Origin: Oncomelania hupensis
Taxonomy: Eukaryota; Mollusca; Gastropoda; Littorinimorpha; Pomatiopsidae
Reading direction: 5' to 3'
NCBI GenBank assembly: GCA_036898135.1
Contig: CM072516.1
Span: forward strand, 17,162,336 to 17,226,335
Length of the DNA: 64,000 nucleotides
Of the stretch, positions 11,901 to 22,316 are shown in pieces. The translations under genes were made by a program, and so were the position numbers. Position 1 is the stretch's first letter; each line of letters begins with the position of its first letter. The notes beneath the pieces are model-generated. The model searched no databases and was not told the DNA's origin. It was given only the letters and a program-made list of their open reading frames with translations.

Positions 11901-14900
11901 TGCGGTCACCCATCCAAGTGCTAACTGCACTGGACGGTGCTTAACTTGCGACACAGTAGCGAGTGCTCCAACCACTGCACTATCCAACATGATGTTTGCT
12001 AAATAAAGTTGGAAAACTGTATACGACTCCTCTGTCTTGTTGCTAAACGAATTTAAGTTACACAAATCAATATAAACGAATTTAAGTTACACAAATCAAG
12101 ATTCAAGCATCAGGGCTGAATCAGCTATTGATAAATACCAAATAACAGTATTTAGTTACATATATAAAATATATATATATAGGCATTACACAAAGTTATT
12201 TTTATTTTCATTGTTTCAGGGTCAATGGTTTGTTTTGCTATGAGGATTCTACATGCAGACCTGCCCAATCTGAATGGTCGTAGCCAAGAAACTTTGGACC
12301 GCCTCTATTATATTTTAGCTGTTGTCAGAAAGGTTAGTGAACAAAGAGAATGATTTTATGATCAGTCAAGCCAAATCAAGTCAACCAATCTTGATTACCC
12401 ACAATGGAAAAGTCATACAGCACATTGCATCTCAGCAAATAACAAAGGAAGAACAGAAATAAAACAAACAAAAAAAACAACCACCACCTTTTAAACACAT
12501 AGAATAATACATCAAATCATTATCACACACAATCTCTTCCAGTTCTTTCTTACTCCTAACTAGAGGGTGGAACCGGTACGATTTCTCAAACCGGTTTTTA
12601 ACCGGTTTTTCCAATAGAAAACTGCGGTTTAAAACCGGTTAACCGGCTAGAATTTACAACTGGTTACCCAGGGTAAAGGCGCATAGTAAGCAAGGGAAAT
12701 AACCTCTGTATTGAATTTTTTTTTGGAATTTGTGTCGCTAGCTACTTAACTCAGAGGCTATTTCTCTCCTCCACTGTGGGTAGATTTGGGAGTTTGCTTT
12801 TCAATTTTGAGTTTGTGAAACCGTTGGTGGAATCTGAAGTTGCGAATGTCATATTGGTTAGAAAAACAATGCGCATTGAAAGATTAAAAGCCTGTTCCAA
12901 GTTTGTGTTCTGTGAAATTCTGGTCAACCTTTCCTGCTTCTGTCTCTCGCAGGAGAAAGAATCTCCAAATGTCAGCTTTTCCACGCGTGTTCGCTACGAA
13001 TTTCTCTGTTTCTGCCATTTTGCTAGTGCTTTACGGGACGAGTGAGGTCCCTTAGAAAAAACCGCGGTTTTCCGGTTTTTTAAGGCCAAACCGGTTTACC
13101 GAACCGTGAGAAAGTCGAACCGATTTTAACCGGAAAACCGGTAAAACCGAACACCCCTACTCCTAACGCACATACACCAACATAACAAATTTATAGTTAA
13201 TTTTATTTGGTTGATAGAACCCTTCATACCATGCACAGACATTTAAGATAATTTTCCATCCATTATAATACTTCGAGGGTATGAACATGATATATTATAT
13301 GTAATAGTAGTAAATTACTCAGAGGAGAAGCTAAAGAAGGAAGGGCGGTTTATGTTTGTATTCAGAGTTAAGTTGTTTTTTTTTTTAAAAAGGAGACCTA
13401 TGGTTTAGACACAGTGGTTGAGGGGGAGAAGGGAAGTGGGGAGCCAGTAGAGTGAGGCCTAACACAGGCAGTCTGTGTCAGTCACTGAGAAAGTCTGCTA
13501 CCCAAATAGTGAGGTGTGGGCTGATGTTCATAGCAATCATTTTTGCCACTAGAAGGTAAGTTTGTACAGTGTTGAAAGCTGAAGAAAAAATCAACAAACA
13601 GAATTCTAACGTAAGATCCACCTTGTTCTGAATGTGAGTAATGATGAAGGGAAAGAGCTGCATCCTCCACTCCCCTGGGAAAGAACTGCATCCTCCACTC
13701 CCCTGGGAAAGAGCTGCATCCTCCACTCCCCTGGGAAAGAGCTGCATCCTCCACTCCCCTGGGAAAGAGCTGCATCCTCCACTCCCCTGGGAAAGAGCTG
13801 CATCCTCCACTCCCCTGGGATAGAGCTGCATCCTCCACTCCCCTGGGAAAGAACTGCATCCTCCACTCCCCTGGGAAAGAGCTGCATCCTCCACTCCCCT
13901 GGGAAAGAGCTGCATCCTCCACTCCCCTGGGAAAGAGCTGCATCCTCCACTCCCCTGGGAAAGAGTTGCATCCTCCACTCCCCTGGGAAAGAACTGCATC
14001 CTCCACTACCTTATTTTTTCTGTGTACCAACTGGTGGGGGTCAAGTGCTGGCTGGGTTTCTCTTTTCAGCATTGAGAGCACAATGCGCTCTAAGCACTTC
14101 ATAACAACTGATCATACCCTTCTCTAGACCCTTCTTGTGTTATTGAACTAAGAGAAATTTTAAATAGGTAGAACGCTTGAAAGGGGAATGCAGTGTTTAG
14201 TTCTGGGCAAGTGTAAAAGGTGTTACCATAAACTTTCAATCATTAGGTGGAGAGGAATTTAGGACCTCCCTTTTTTTTTTTTAAACCAACCGTTTCATAT
14301 CAGAAAGAAACAGTACAACTTTGATATTATTCTTTATCATCGCAATTAATAATAACGTTGTTGTTCATTTTTTCAGATACTTTCCAACTTGAACAATGAT
14401 TTATGTGAGGATGGTAGTGCAGCCCATATTTCAGCAGACAGCAGAAAATGTAAGTATTTATATTATTACAGCTTACACTATATAATTTTATTTTCCGTAC
14501 AGCTTATTCAGTCAGTACACTGTCAAAGAACAGATGTTTGAATATAACAATAAATGCAAGTTGATGTTAACAATTAATGTTAGTGTTATTGTTAATTTTA
14601 ATTGAATTAAACTTGTTTTTTTCTTGTTATTTACTTAAAACTTCAGCTTTATTCTATTTTGTTGTCTAAAATTACATTGTTGTGTGAACAGACAGTCACA
14701 ACACCGTAAAGAAAATTAAAACTCTTTGTAAACACTTATTTTTGGGGCGAAAAGTGTGGGTGTCTGGAAATACATTGGAATGGCTTGTCATCTGGTTTCA
14801 GAGTGTTCTCTTTCAAGAAAGTGTCATTTTATAGAACATCGCCAGTACAAATACGTTTAGCTTATTGTTTCTTTGAATAAGTACGTTTCAAATGTATTTG

Positions 14901-15296
14901 TTTCATTTCAGTGTCTAAAGAATTATGGTTGGAAAGGGAGAGGCATGTTTTGTACAAGATTGCAAGTACGCTTCTCTCTGTCAGGGTAAGCACAGGTAGA
15001 ACTAACTCCTTATGTCTAAATTTGAATTGGACTGATAGAATAATTAACTGTAATGTCTAAATTTGAATGTTATTGACTGAAACCTTATTTATATTATATA
15101 ATAATAATAACGGATTTTTATATAGCGGGGGAGGGGGGGGGGGGATTATTTATTAATTTGTTTTAATTTTGAGATTTTTTTTTTTTTTTTTTAGTTTTCT
15201 TAAAAACAATTTAATTTTTAATTATTTTTTTTTCATTTTTAATTTTTATTATTATGATTATGATTATTATTATGATTATTACTAATATTATTATCA

Positions 15297-15327
<31 letters not shown>

Positions 15328-18300
15328 TTTATTTTATATGGTATGTGGAGGGGTAGGGGCCTGGAGGCCAAACTTCAACTTTCCGTAATACGCAAAATGG
15401 CATTTATAAATACTTCGTTCTTCACATGTGAAGTTGAAAGGTTCCACTGTTTATTTATTTATTTTTAAAAAATTTGTTTCTTAATGTGAACTAATTGTTA
15501 TAAGGGAATGTATGTTGTTACAAATATATGTGTATGTCAGTAGTATGATAATTTTTATGGTTTAATAATGTGGAAAATATCTATGATGTGCGCATGGTAG
15601 ATTTCGTAATTTGTTTATGTTACATCAGTACAACTTATGTTAATCTGATGAATAAAATTTGATACAACAACAACAACATATAGCGGGTACTCCAGCCTAT
15701 GACCAGACTCACCACGCTTTACATAGTCATTACATATAAATACATGCACTCGATGAAACATCACTTTTGCTACAATACACCAAAAGACGGGACAGTAAAG
15801 GTACAGACTATTTACAACTATGTACATAAATTACAAAAAAAAAGACAAAAATATACTATTTACAACTATGTACACAAATGACAAAAAAGACAGAAAATAG
15901 AATAGCAAAAACCTATTCACAGCTATCTATATGCCCGGTTAGGCCCAGGAAGAAAAACAGTATAAATATTTACAGCCGTTTATACACTTACGGATCAGAC
16001 ATAGACAAAAGATGAGAGAATGGCAGCGGGATACAAATCAATCTGAATAATGCAGTTTGAAGAGGTGGGTTTTGAGGGCCTTTTTGAATGCTTGTGTTGA
16101 TTGTATGTTGCGGATATGGGAGGGAAGGGAATTCCACTGCTTAGGTGCGGAGTAAGCGAATGCATGTTGGCCGTATGTCTTAGTGCGGGTGACGGGAACC
16201 TTGAGTGTGCGAGTGTCAGCAGAAGATCTTAAAGTGCGTGAAAGGGAGTAGACAGACAGTAGATCAGCAAGGTAGGAAGGACAAGAATCTGTGAAGAGGT
16301 TGTGACAGAGAACAGAGAGTTTGTACTCTATGCGTGCTTGCACAGGAAGCCAATGAAGGGAATGTAGTAGAGGTGTGATGTGATCGCGTTTCTTAGCTAA
16401 TATCCCTGCAACTATATAGCACAATCTGTACTCTGATCCACATTAACATTTCAAATTTCACTGTGTCATGCATAAACAGTAAGTCGTGTAATTTTGGCAT
16501 TGCCATATGTGTTGTTGAAAATACTTGGATTATGTTGTTTTGATTTAGATTGATACGCAATCAAGCTTTGTTGACTTTTAGCTTGAAAAAAAAGTGTTTT
16601 TAAACAAAATAAAATGTGTTGGACTTTGAGCTTGAGAAATGGGGATTTTCATATTAAAATTACATGTTTAATATTGTGATAATCGTGCAGGACTACCAAG
16701 CTTCACTGGCGATGTACACTTCCCTCCTTGAGAAAGACATTGCTCGCCGAGCAGAATTGCTGACGGGTATTAGCCGTATACATCTGCAGGTGTGTGTTTT
16801 TTTATTTAAAACTTGTAAATACTACAGCAAGCGCCTCTGAGATGGTCGCACAACTTGAACTAGAGCAATTATTACACTGATGAACTATCGACAGGGCATG
16901 CATGATGTATAAGATTCTGCATGGCCTTGTTGACATAGTTCCTCCCTTTCGGTTTGTACCGGTCTGCTACCCGCTCCATGAGAGGACACCAACAAAAGTT
17001 ACAACTCCCGCACTGCAGAACGGACACCTACCTGCATTCCTCCTTCCCCTCAGCAACCAGAGTGTGGAATTCACTCAGTGATAAAGCAGTCAATACACCT
17101 ACCCCCCCCCCCCCTCCCCCCTCCCCCCCCCCCCCCAGCGTTCAGAACTTCAGTTGTAAAAGTGCTGAGAGCATGCTGAAAGGTGCTCCCATACCAACCC
17201 TGTACAAAGTTTTAAACCTTCTACACACTTACGCAACTGTCTTAAACCTTGATCGTGTCATTTGCGCCCCAAAATTGTGGAGGTTTTCTTCGTAAAGCCA
17301 CAGTATCCACAGTATCCTGAAGAAGGAGAAGTACTAAAATGTGACTTTCTCAATTTTGTCTTAGTTTGTATCCCTTCATGAGCCTAAACTTGATGGAGTT
17401 TTGATTGTTCATTAAAAAAATTAAATAATAATACATTTTGTTTATCATATTTTTGTTTGACTAGAAGTAATTTGTATCCATTATTTTGACAGATGGGAAA
17501 TGTGACCAAAGCCAATGAAATACATGTTGAAGTGGAGAAACTATTGACCAAGGGAGATAACCGTTCTGCTTGCCGCAATGCCATGAACAAGTGCGTCAAA
17601 ACCTTCTTTGACATGTTGATCAGTACTGCAATGCTAATTCTTTCTTGTTTTTTTTTTTGTTTTTTTTTTTAAACACCATTTACTGTACAGTTGGTTTATT
17701 TGATATTTGTGTAAATATATTTTTCGCTTCCAAAAATGGAAAATAAACTCAATCAGTAGAAAAAATACATTTATGAAAATCTGTTTCAGGGGCTTGTCAG
17801 CTATGTGTATCAACAATTTCTCAGAGGCGTACAACCATTTCAAGATGGCTGTGCAGCTTGAACCTACCAATACATGTGTGAGTATGCAAATTTTATGTTT
17901 TCAGCTGTATTAGTAAATTTAATGTGTTTTCTCTGGTTCAGATTATTCTTCTTCTTTCCATTGGGCCATCACCCTGAGCATCTTGAAGATAATTGATAAG
18001 GATGTATTTGTGGTTAGTAAAAGCTATATTGAATTAAATCATTGTTATTATAATCTCCTTTGGGACAATTTCAATAACATTTCGCTGCACTGCTGTTATA
18101 GGTGAGTCGTTTGTAGAAATGTACCCTTATGAACAGTAGCCTTTATTTCTTGTATTGGAGGCGGGTTAGGTTGAATGAAGATCCAGTATTTCTGGTCCAC
18201 TTGTATGCGAAGTGTATTACATTCATTTTCAGCCCTCATGGTTGCAGTTCTTTACCTTTGTTGAAAAATATTATTTTTACAGATCGACTAACTGAAGTCG

Positions 18301-18657
18301 ATGACTATATTCAAGTTGACCCCCAGTCCAAAGCTGCTTACAATTATTTAGTCTTCACTGCTTTATAAATTTTTTTTTTATATATTCAAATTTTTTTTAA
18401 ATGTGTTTATGTAGGCTGTGAACAACATGGCAGTGTGCTCCCTCTACCTTGGTCGTCTGAAAGATGCTCTAAATACGTTGGAAGCGATCGTCCACAGCGA
18501 TCCAGCTCGCAACTTGCATGAGGGGATTCTCTTCAACCTGTGTACGCTCTATGAGCTGGAGTCATCCCGAGCTCTGCACAAGAAACAGGCCGTCCTCGAC
18601 CTGGTCAGCAAGCACAAAGGCGACGGTTTCCCCATTGCCTGTCTGAAGATGGCTTGA
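5911..18657 (+). CDS. TRAPPC12: TRAPPC12 homologue (TRAPP III trafficking complex subunit), complete, 12 coding exons
   Basis: Exons: 5911-6953, 7379-7655, 7951-8067, 8637-8750, 9442-9580, 12220-12332, 14377-14449, 14912-14985, 16691-16789, 17493-17590, 17790-17877, 18415-18657. Every junction has AG/GT and compatible phase, giving about 825 residues (human about 735). Residues 1-347 are an acidic, low-complexity N-terminal region in one exon. Then come [36 protein letters not shown], the [27 protein letters not shown] block, and a TPR-rich C-terminus with [29 protein letters not shown] and [14 protein letters not shown]. All align in order with human TRAPPC12, a TPR subunit of TRAPP III needed for ER-to-Golgi transport. 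The intron 9581-12219 holds a Gypsy remnant and 12333-14376 a hAT MITE and a minisatellite. The start is the first in-frame ATG of the long exon; upstream 5' UTR exons are not resolved. Confidence 0.95.
8219..8506 (+). mobile_element. Chimeric tRNA/5S-rRNA SINE, copy 1, with perfect target duplication
   Basis: The element begins GGGGTGTCGGATAGCGCAGTGG (tRNA-type A box), then switches to a block closely resembling 5S rRNA (AAGTTAAGCAACGTC and GGTTAGCACTTGGATGGGT). It ends in poly(T). The 13-bp direct repeat ATATCAAAGTGAT flanks it at 8206-8218 and 8507-8519. It lies in TRAPPC12 intron 3. Confidence 0.88.
9722..11319 (+). pseudogene. Ty3/Gypsy retrotransposon pol remnant with rearranged domain order
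   Basis: The first segment (9776-9980) encodes an integrase core fragment ([27 protein letters not shown]). It joins directly to reverse transcriptase sequence ([48 protein letters not shown]), followed by RNase H ([47 protein letters not shown]), ending at 11206. Intact Gypsy elements carry integrase after RNase H, so the order is broken. The coding region has frameshifts and stops (near 10078, 10328, 10660 and 10797), and the YxDD catalytic stretch is missing between 10391 and 10420. It is a dead copy in TRAPPC12 intron 5. Confidence 0.88.
11320..12147 (+). mobile_element. 3' LTR of the Gypsy remnant
   Basis: It starts TGTTAC just after a G-rich tract (AGGGGG, a likely polypurine tract) and ends AATAACA. 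It shares ordered blocks with the LTR 636-1612. AATAAA at 12002 marks the likely R region. A roughly 29-bp direct duplication (AACGAATTTAAGTTACAC) lies at about 12045-12100. The tRNA/5S SINE copy 2 is inserted inside. Confidence 0.78.
11711..11990 (-). mobile_element. Chimeric tRNA/5S-rRNA SINE, copy 2
   Basis: This is the same element as at 8219-8506 in reverse orientation: the 5S-like block is at about 11895-11950 and the tRNA-type head at 11955-11990. It is inserted inside the Gypsy LTR 11320-12147. The tail lacks a clear poly(T) and no target duplication is evident. Confidence 0.85.
12561..13159. mobile_element. hAT-type MITE rich in AACCGGTT palindromes
   Basis: An identical 8-bp direct repeat CTCCTAAC flanks the element (12553-12560 and 13160-13167). 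Ends are TAGAGGGTGG and CACCCCTA, inverted with mismatches, with a hAT-like TAGRGGTG terminus. Both ends carry many AACCGGTTT motifs. About 600 bp with no transposase frame, so non-autonomous. It lies in TRAPPC12 intron 6. Confidence 0.8.
13478..14104 (-). pseudogene. LINE reverse transcriptase fragment interrupted by a minisatellite
   Basis: Minus-strand coding enters as [29 protein letters not shown], the N-terminal fingers of a CR1/Jockey-like reverse transcriptase. It resumes after the minisatellite as [21 protein letters not shown] and then, after a frame change, [27 protein letters not shown]. Both ends are truncated. Confidence 0.75.
13649..14012 (-). repeat. 28-bp minisatellite, 13 units
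   Basis: Thirteen head-to-tail units of 28 bp differ at only a few positions (GAGCTG/GAACTG/GAGTTG). Because 28 is not a multiple of 3 and the unit has no stops in several frames, long spurious frames arise on both strands with period 28 residues. The repeat starts and ends at the VEDA codons of the surrounding LINE reverse transcriptase. Confidence 0.95.
15110..15345. repeat. Low-complexity G-, T- and TTA-rich tract
   Basis: Near 15127 there is a G-rich run, then T-rich sequence and interrupted (ATT)n/(TTTA)n repeats up to 15340. It lies in TRAPPC12 intron 8. No coding signal. Confidence 0.8.
15660..16430 (-). mobile_element. CR1-like LINE, 3' end with 3' UTR
   Basis: The minus strand 16424-16038 encodes 128 residues with [38 protein letters not shown] and [13 protein letters not shown], typical of the last part of CR1-like LINE ORF2. 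The 3' UTR runs to about 15660 and ends in (GTT)n. The same 3' UTR occurs at 59583-59845. Confidence 0.85.
16893..17110 (+). pseudogene. CR1-like LINE C-terminal fragment
   Basis: Pieces read [32 protein letters not shown] and [18 protein letters not shown] in two frames. These are the conserved C-terminal blocks of a LINE reverse transcriptase. A poly(C) run begins at 17101. In TRAPPC12 intron 9. Confidence 0.75.
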
Positions 18658-18734
18658 GTAAATAATCACTGAAAGGATGACTCTTACGCTTGTCTGAAGA
18701 TGTTAGAAAAATGATGATTCGTTACTTTGAGAAC

Positions 18735-18740
18735 AATAAA
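18735..18740 (+). terminator. Candidate poly(A) signal of TRAPPC12
   Basis: AATAAA lies 78 bases after the TRAPPC12 stop codon in AT-rich sequence. Position and motif fit a cleavage and polyadenylation signal. Use of this site is inferred. Confidence 0.55.
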
Positions 18741-19084
18741 GACAGAAGTGCTTTAAAAAAAATCAAAGAATAAAAAGACACAAATATTTTGGACATTTTA
18801 GTTCATAGACCCTGTTTCAGTAAACACATTTTTGTCTTTGAGTCTTTTATTTTGTATACACTTTTTCTCTCCAGGTCCTAGTATATTTTGAAGGAATTTA
18901 CTTATGTCGACCTGAATCACCTGGCATTGTTCATGTGTTATTGTTGGGCCCTGTAAACATATGTTGAATTAGTAGGATAAGCTATAAATTGAGTGTGATA
19001 TTTCGAATGAACAGAGTGTATGTCTACATTTCGTTGCTTTGATGTACGGTTGTTTGGCATCTGTAAATATTAAACTAATATTAA

Positions 19085-19560
19085 CCCATTTTTTGGCAAG
19101 TCCGCGCATGTTGCCCGAAGCTATTTGTAGTCAAGTCGCCTGAAGTCTGCCGGCAAAACACACCAAACACATGCTCCGCTAGGTTGCTTCCACTGCTGTA
19201 TCTATAGATAGCATCGTCTCATGAATCGTTGTTTTGTGTACGTTCCTGTTTTTTTGCTGTGGTGGATTGTTTTGAAAAACGTGCATTGCCAATTTTTTTA
19301 CATCCATAATCTTTGGGACAATGTTTCGAAGAAAAAGAAAGGAGATTATACTAGCAGCTATTATGGACAGTGATGAATCCGACAGTGTTTTCTGAGGGAT
19401 TCGATGAAGGCATTCTTGTGCAAATTGATCCAAGCAAGCACAGCAACTTGGATATTGATTTTGAATATTTGAAGAGTGATTTGAGTGATAGTGATGTGGT
19501 CACATTGATTTCTAGTCCATAATACTGTGCCACTGTGTTTGTTTTTCTTCTTCTGTTTTT
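19085..19560 (+). pseudogene. piggyBac-like remnant with acidic N-terminal frame
   Basis: TTAA followed by CCCATTTTTTGGC (19081-19097) resembles a piggyBac-type end. From 19361 a frame reads MDSDESDSVF, then needs a one-base shift to continue SEGFDEGILVQIDPSKHSN and an acidic stretch ending VVTLISSP and a stop. Acidic N-termini of this sort precede piggyBac transposase domains. No partner end was found. Confidence 0.4.
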
Positions 19561-19606
19561 CTAATGTTTGGATTTTTTAATGGATTTATGTGCCGCTCAA
19601 ACAAAT

Positions 19607-20080
19607 CATCCTATCCTATCCCATCCCGTAACTCGAAAGTCGTTTGGGCACCACAGATGATCGTTCAACCAGCGTACTCCATCTTTCTCTGTCCTCAGCA
19701 ACCCTCATGGCTTTGCTCAGTGTTAAGCCAGTCCATTTTCGAATGTTAATCCTCTCTCCTCTTTTTTTGACTCCCTCTTCTTCTGCCTCCTTGGAGTTTC
19801 CGTTTGTTGACCACTGTGAGCTTGTCATCGTGTTGTCCAATGGCTTGTGTGATGGTCTGTCAGACTTCATTGTTGGTGATGTGCTGGGTATAGGAAATGC
19901 CCAGAAGTCTTCTGTAGCACCTCATCTCCATGATTTGTATTCTTCATTGTAGGTCTGCTGTGAGGGTCCATGTTTCGCAAGCCTATAAGATGATGGAGAT
20001 GACAAGGGAGCGCAGCAGCCTTACCTTGGAGTTTAGACTGATGGTCCTGTCTTTCCAAATGGGCTTCAACCTAGTCAGGG
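19607..20080 (-). mobile_element. LINE family A, copy 1 (3' end)
   Basis: Minus-strand 3' end of a non-LTR retrotransposon with tail (TAGGA)n at 19607-19625. It is collinear with copies at 28180, 41780, 42695, 43195 and 47404. About 70 bp is deleted relative to copy 47404 between CCTCCTT and GGAGTTTCCG. Confidence 0.8.
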
Positions 20081-21082
20081 CAACAAATAATGCATCCCTT
20101 AAAAGAAAAATTCACCTTGAATGTAATAAAATTGGTTTTAGTTCAATATTTTTTGTTTTAGATTTAAATGTTTATGAGGGCGATGTATTATGCAAAGTTG
20201 CCTCTCTTGAGCTGCATTTTTTTGTTTATTAGGCATTGTGAGGGTGGTCTACCTGAAAAAGGATTAAGATGGAACCGTTAGACCTTCCTGTGAAACTAGA
20301 GTATGACACACAGAAAGCTGCAGTTTCATTTCAGGTTTATGTGTTTTGACATTGAAAGTTGTTTTCATTTTGCAGGCAAATTATGTTACTCTGTTTGACA
20401 TAGAAAAATAGCATGCTCAAGGTAACTAATTCGCTACTCTAATAAACTGTAATACCAGATGATATAATTGATTTGTTCACTGTAATAAAATAATGTAATA
20501 CTAACTAGTTACTTTTAATTAAAAATTATGTGAAAATTGTTTTTGGGGTTTAACAATTTTATTTTGTCAGGAGGCAAAAATGGTTGAAAAGATAGATCGA
20601 TTCTAGCACTTGGAACATTCTTTTTGTTTGAGCAAATCTGCAAACTTGTCTCTGAAGTGAACCATTCTTGAGATAACCAAGATGTGTTATGAGTTAGCTC
20701 ATTGTGTGCCTACCGAAAGTTAGGAGCCATTATTGAATTCTAGGTGCTATATATACAGCATGTCATTTCATATTAGGTAGCATAGAGTGTGTTGTCCTCT
20801 TCTCGGCATTGAGTAACCAATTGCAAACACTTTTTCCTATATTGTGTGACTTGTGACTCAAAGTTTGGTTATGTTTGACTTGATTAGAATCGCTGTTTGA
20901 GGTCTTATTTCCATGAATATCATTGCTACCAAAATGTTTAGTGCCGTTTGAAATCAATTTGTGACCCCTTGGGGTCATGAGCAATCTTGCCACTGTAGAT
21001 TGTTCAAACCTATAAAGGGAAAAGTGAAAGCCACAGTTGAAAACCTGTCTTTCCTTTGTAGGCAAGACAGATTCACTGCGGC
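20081..21082. other. Intergenic sequence, nothing recognised
   Basis: AT-rich sequence with no exon, RNA or transposon signal that I can support. Confidence 0.4.
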
Positions 21083-21668
21083 AACAGTACCCCCGTTGGA
21101 GTGCCGGGGGTTTTCAGTATAAATAGTATCCCCACTTTATGGAAATTTAGTGCTTTAAATTCCCACTGTCGCTGTCTTCCTCATTTACTCTTTCCCATTC
21201 CTGCTCTGTCCTATCACTCTGCTATACTATCTTCTTCTTCGCTAGATCAATGACCTACCTTTTTTCTTGAAAACTCTTCCTGGACAAGACTCCTTGTTTG
21301 TGTATGAGGTCTGTTGGATCAGCTTGGGAGTGTTGGACGCTTTCTGCTGGGTGGTCACTAGGGCTTCCTATGATTGTATTAGTTAGCAATATAGGCATTT
21401 TATATGTATGTGTTTTGTTGATGATTTATAATGATGTTTGTATTCTATTTTGTTTTTGTAACCGGGGGTTCGCGTAGTTGAGGTAAACCCTCAGCCGTCC
21501 CCCGCGTGGGATGTCTTTATTGTAGAGTGACTGGCCGGTGGAGGGCATTCGATTTTTCCACTGGGGTTGTTTCAGCAGATCTTTTATGCGGATCTGGGGT
21601 TGTCCGGTCCTGATTTGGCTCGGAAGAGTCCGCTGGACCTAAAGCAACAATAAATCAATCAATCAATC
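21083..21668 (+). mobile_element. R1 repeat, copy 1 (full length)
   Basis: This copy defines the family. A GC hairpin (CCCCCGTTGGAGTGCCGGGGG) comes first, then TATAAATAG, a T/C-rich middle, and a conserved 3' part GTGACTGGCCGGTGGAG..GATCTTTTATGCGGAT..GTCCGCTGGACCTAAAGC. It ends in a short tandem tail (AATC)n. Five further copies occur in the window. Confidence 0.85.
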
Positions 21669-22307
21669 AGTTTGAAATCAATTTGTGATGTTTAAAAAGA
21701 GGGCATGTTGCAATATATACTTATGCCTGCACGATGCATTGCCTAAAAAAATATTTGTTGACTTTGTTCCAACATTTATTTTTAAATACTGTTGTGTACA
21801 TGCTGATAGATTGATGCGATTGTGATAGATTGTTTAATGAAATAACATTTGTTGATTTTGTTTTAACTTAAACTTAAAAAAACAAAATCACTGTTGTAGT
21901 ATTTATTGATTGAACGAGTGGTTTTTGTTATATATATATGTGTTGGTAGGTATTATGCATGTGATTTCTGTTTACATATTTGAACATATTATAAGTACAT
22001 GGTTATTGTGTGCGTGAGTTTATGGCTGAGGATTTTTTTTTTTTTAAATGAGAAGATTGCAATAAAAACAAGATAATAAGTCATTAAATGTATTTCCGGA
22101 CATTCACACACACAGCCGAAAAATATGTAATTGTCAGCTGTTAGAGAAACTGAAATAAATAAAATTGTTAATTGGTGTCCTGAATTTGAAGTATGTTTAA
22201 GCTAACTTGAAATATTAATTTCTTTGAGTGGGGAATGGGGAGAGAGAGGTACAAAGACAGAGAGAAAATAACAAAAAACGTGTTGCTCAAAATTGCTCTT
22301 CCAAAAC
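21669..22307. other. Intergenic sequence between R1 copy 1 and the C8orf76 3' end
   Basis: AT-rich. No gene or repeat was recognised apart from short T and A runs. Confidence 0.4.
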
Positions 22308-22316
22308 TTTTATTCA
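22308..22316 (-). terminator. Poly(A) signal overlapping the C8orf76 stop codon
   Basis: On the minus strand the stop and signal read TGAATAAAAG, so AATAAA shares the last A of TGA. Use of this site is inferred; a 3' UTR of only tens of bases would result. Confidence 0.4.

Noticed and set aside
13478..14104. Long Ser/Gly/Pro-rich repeat proteins on both strands
   Set aside because: Product of the 28-bp minisatellite, which has no stop codon in several frames. It lies in an intron of TRAPPC12.
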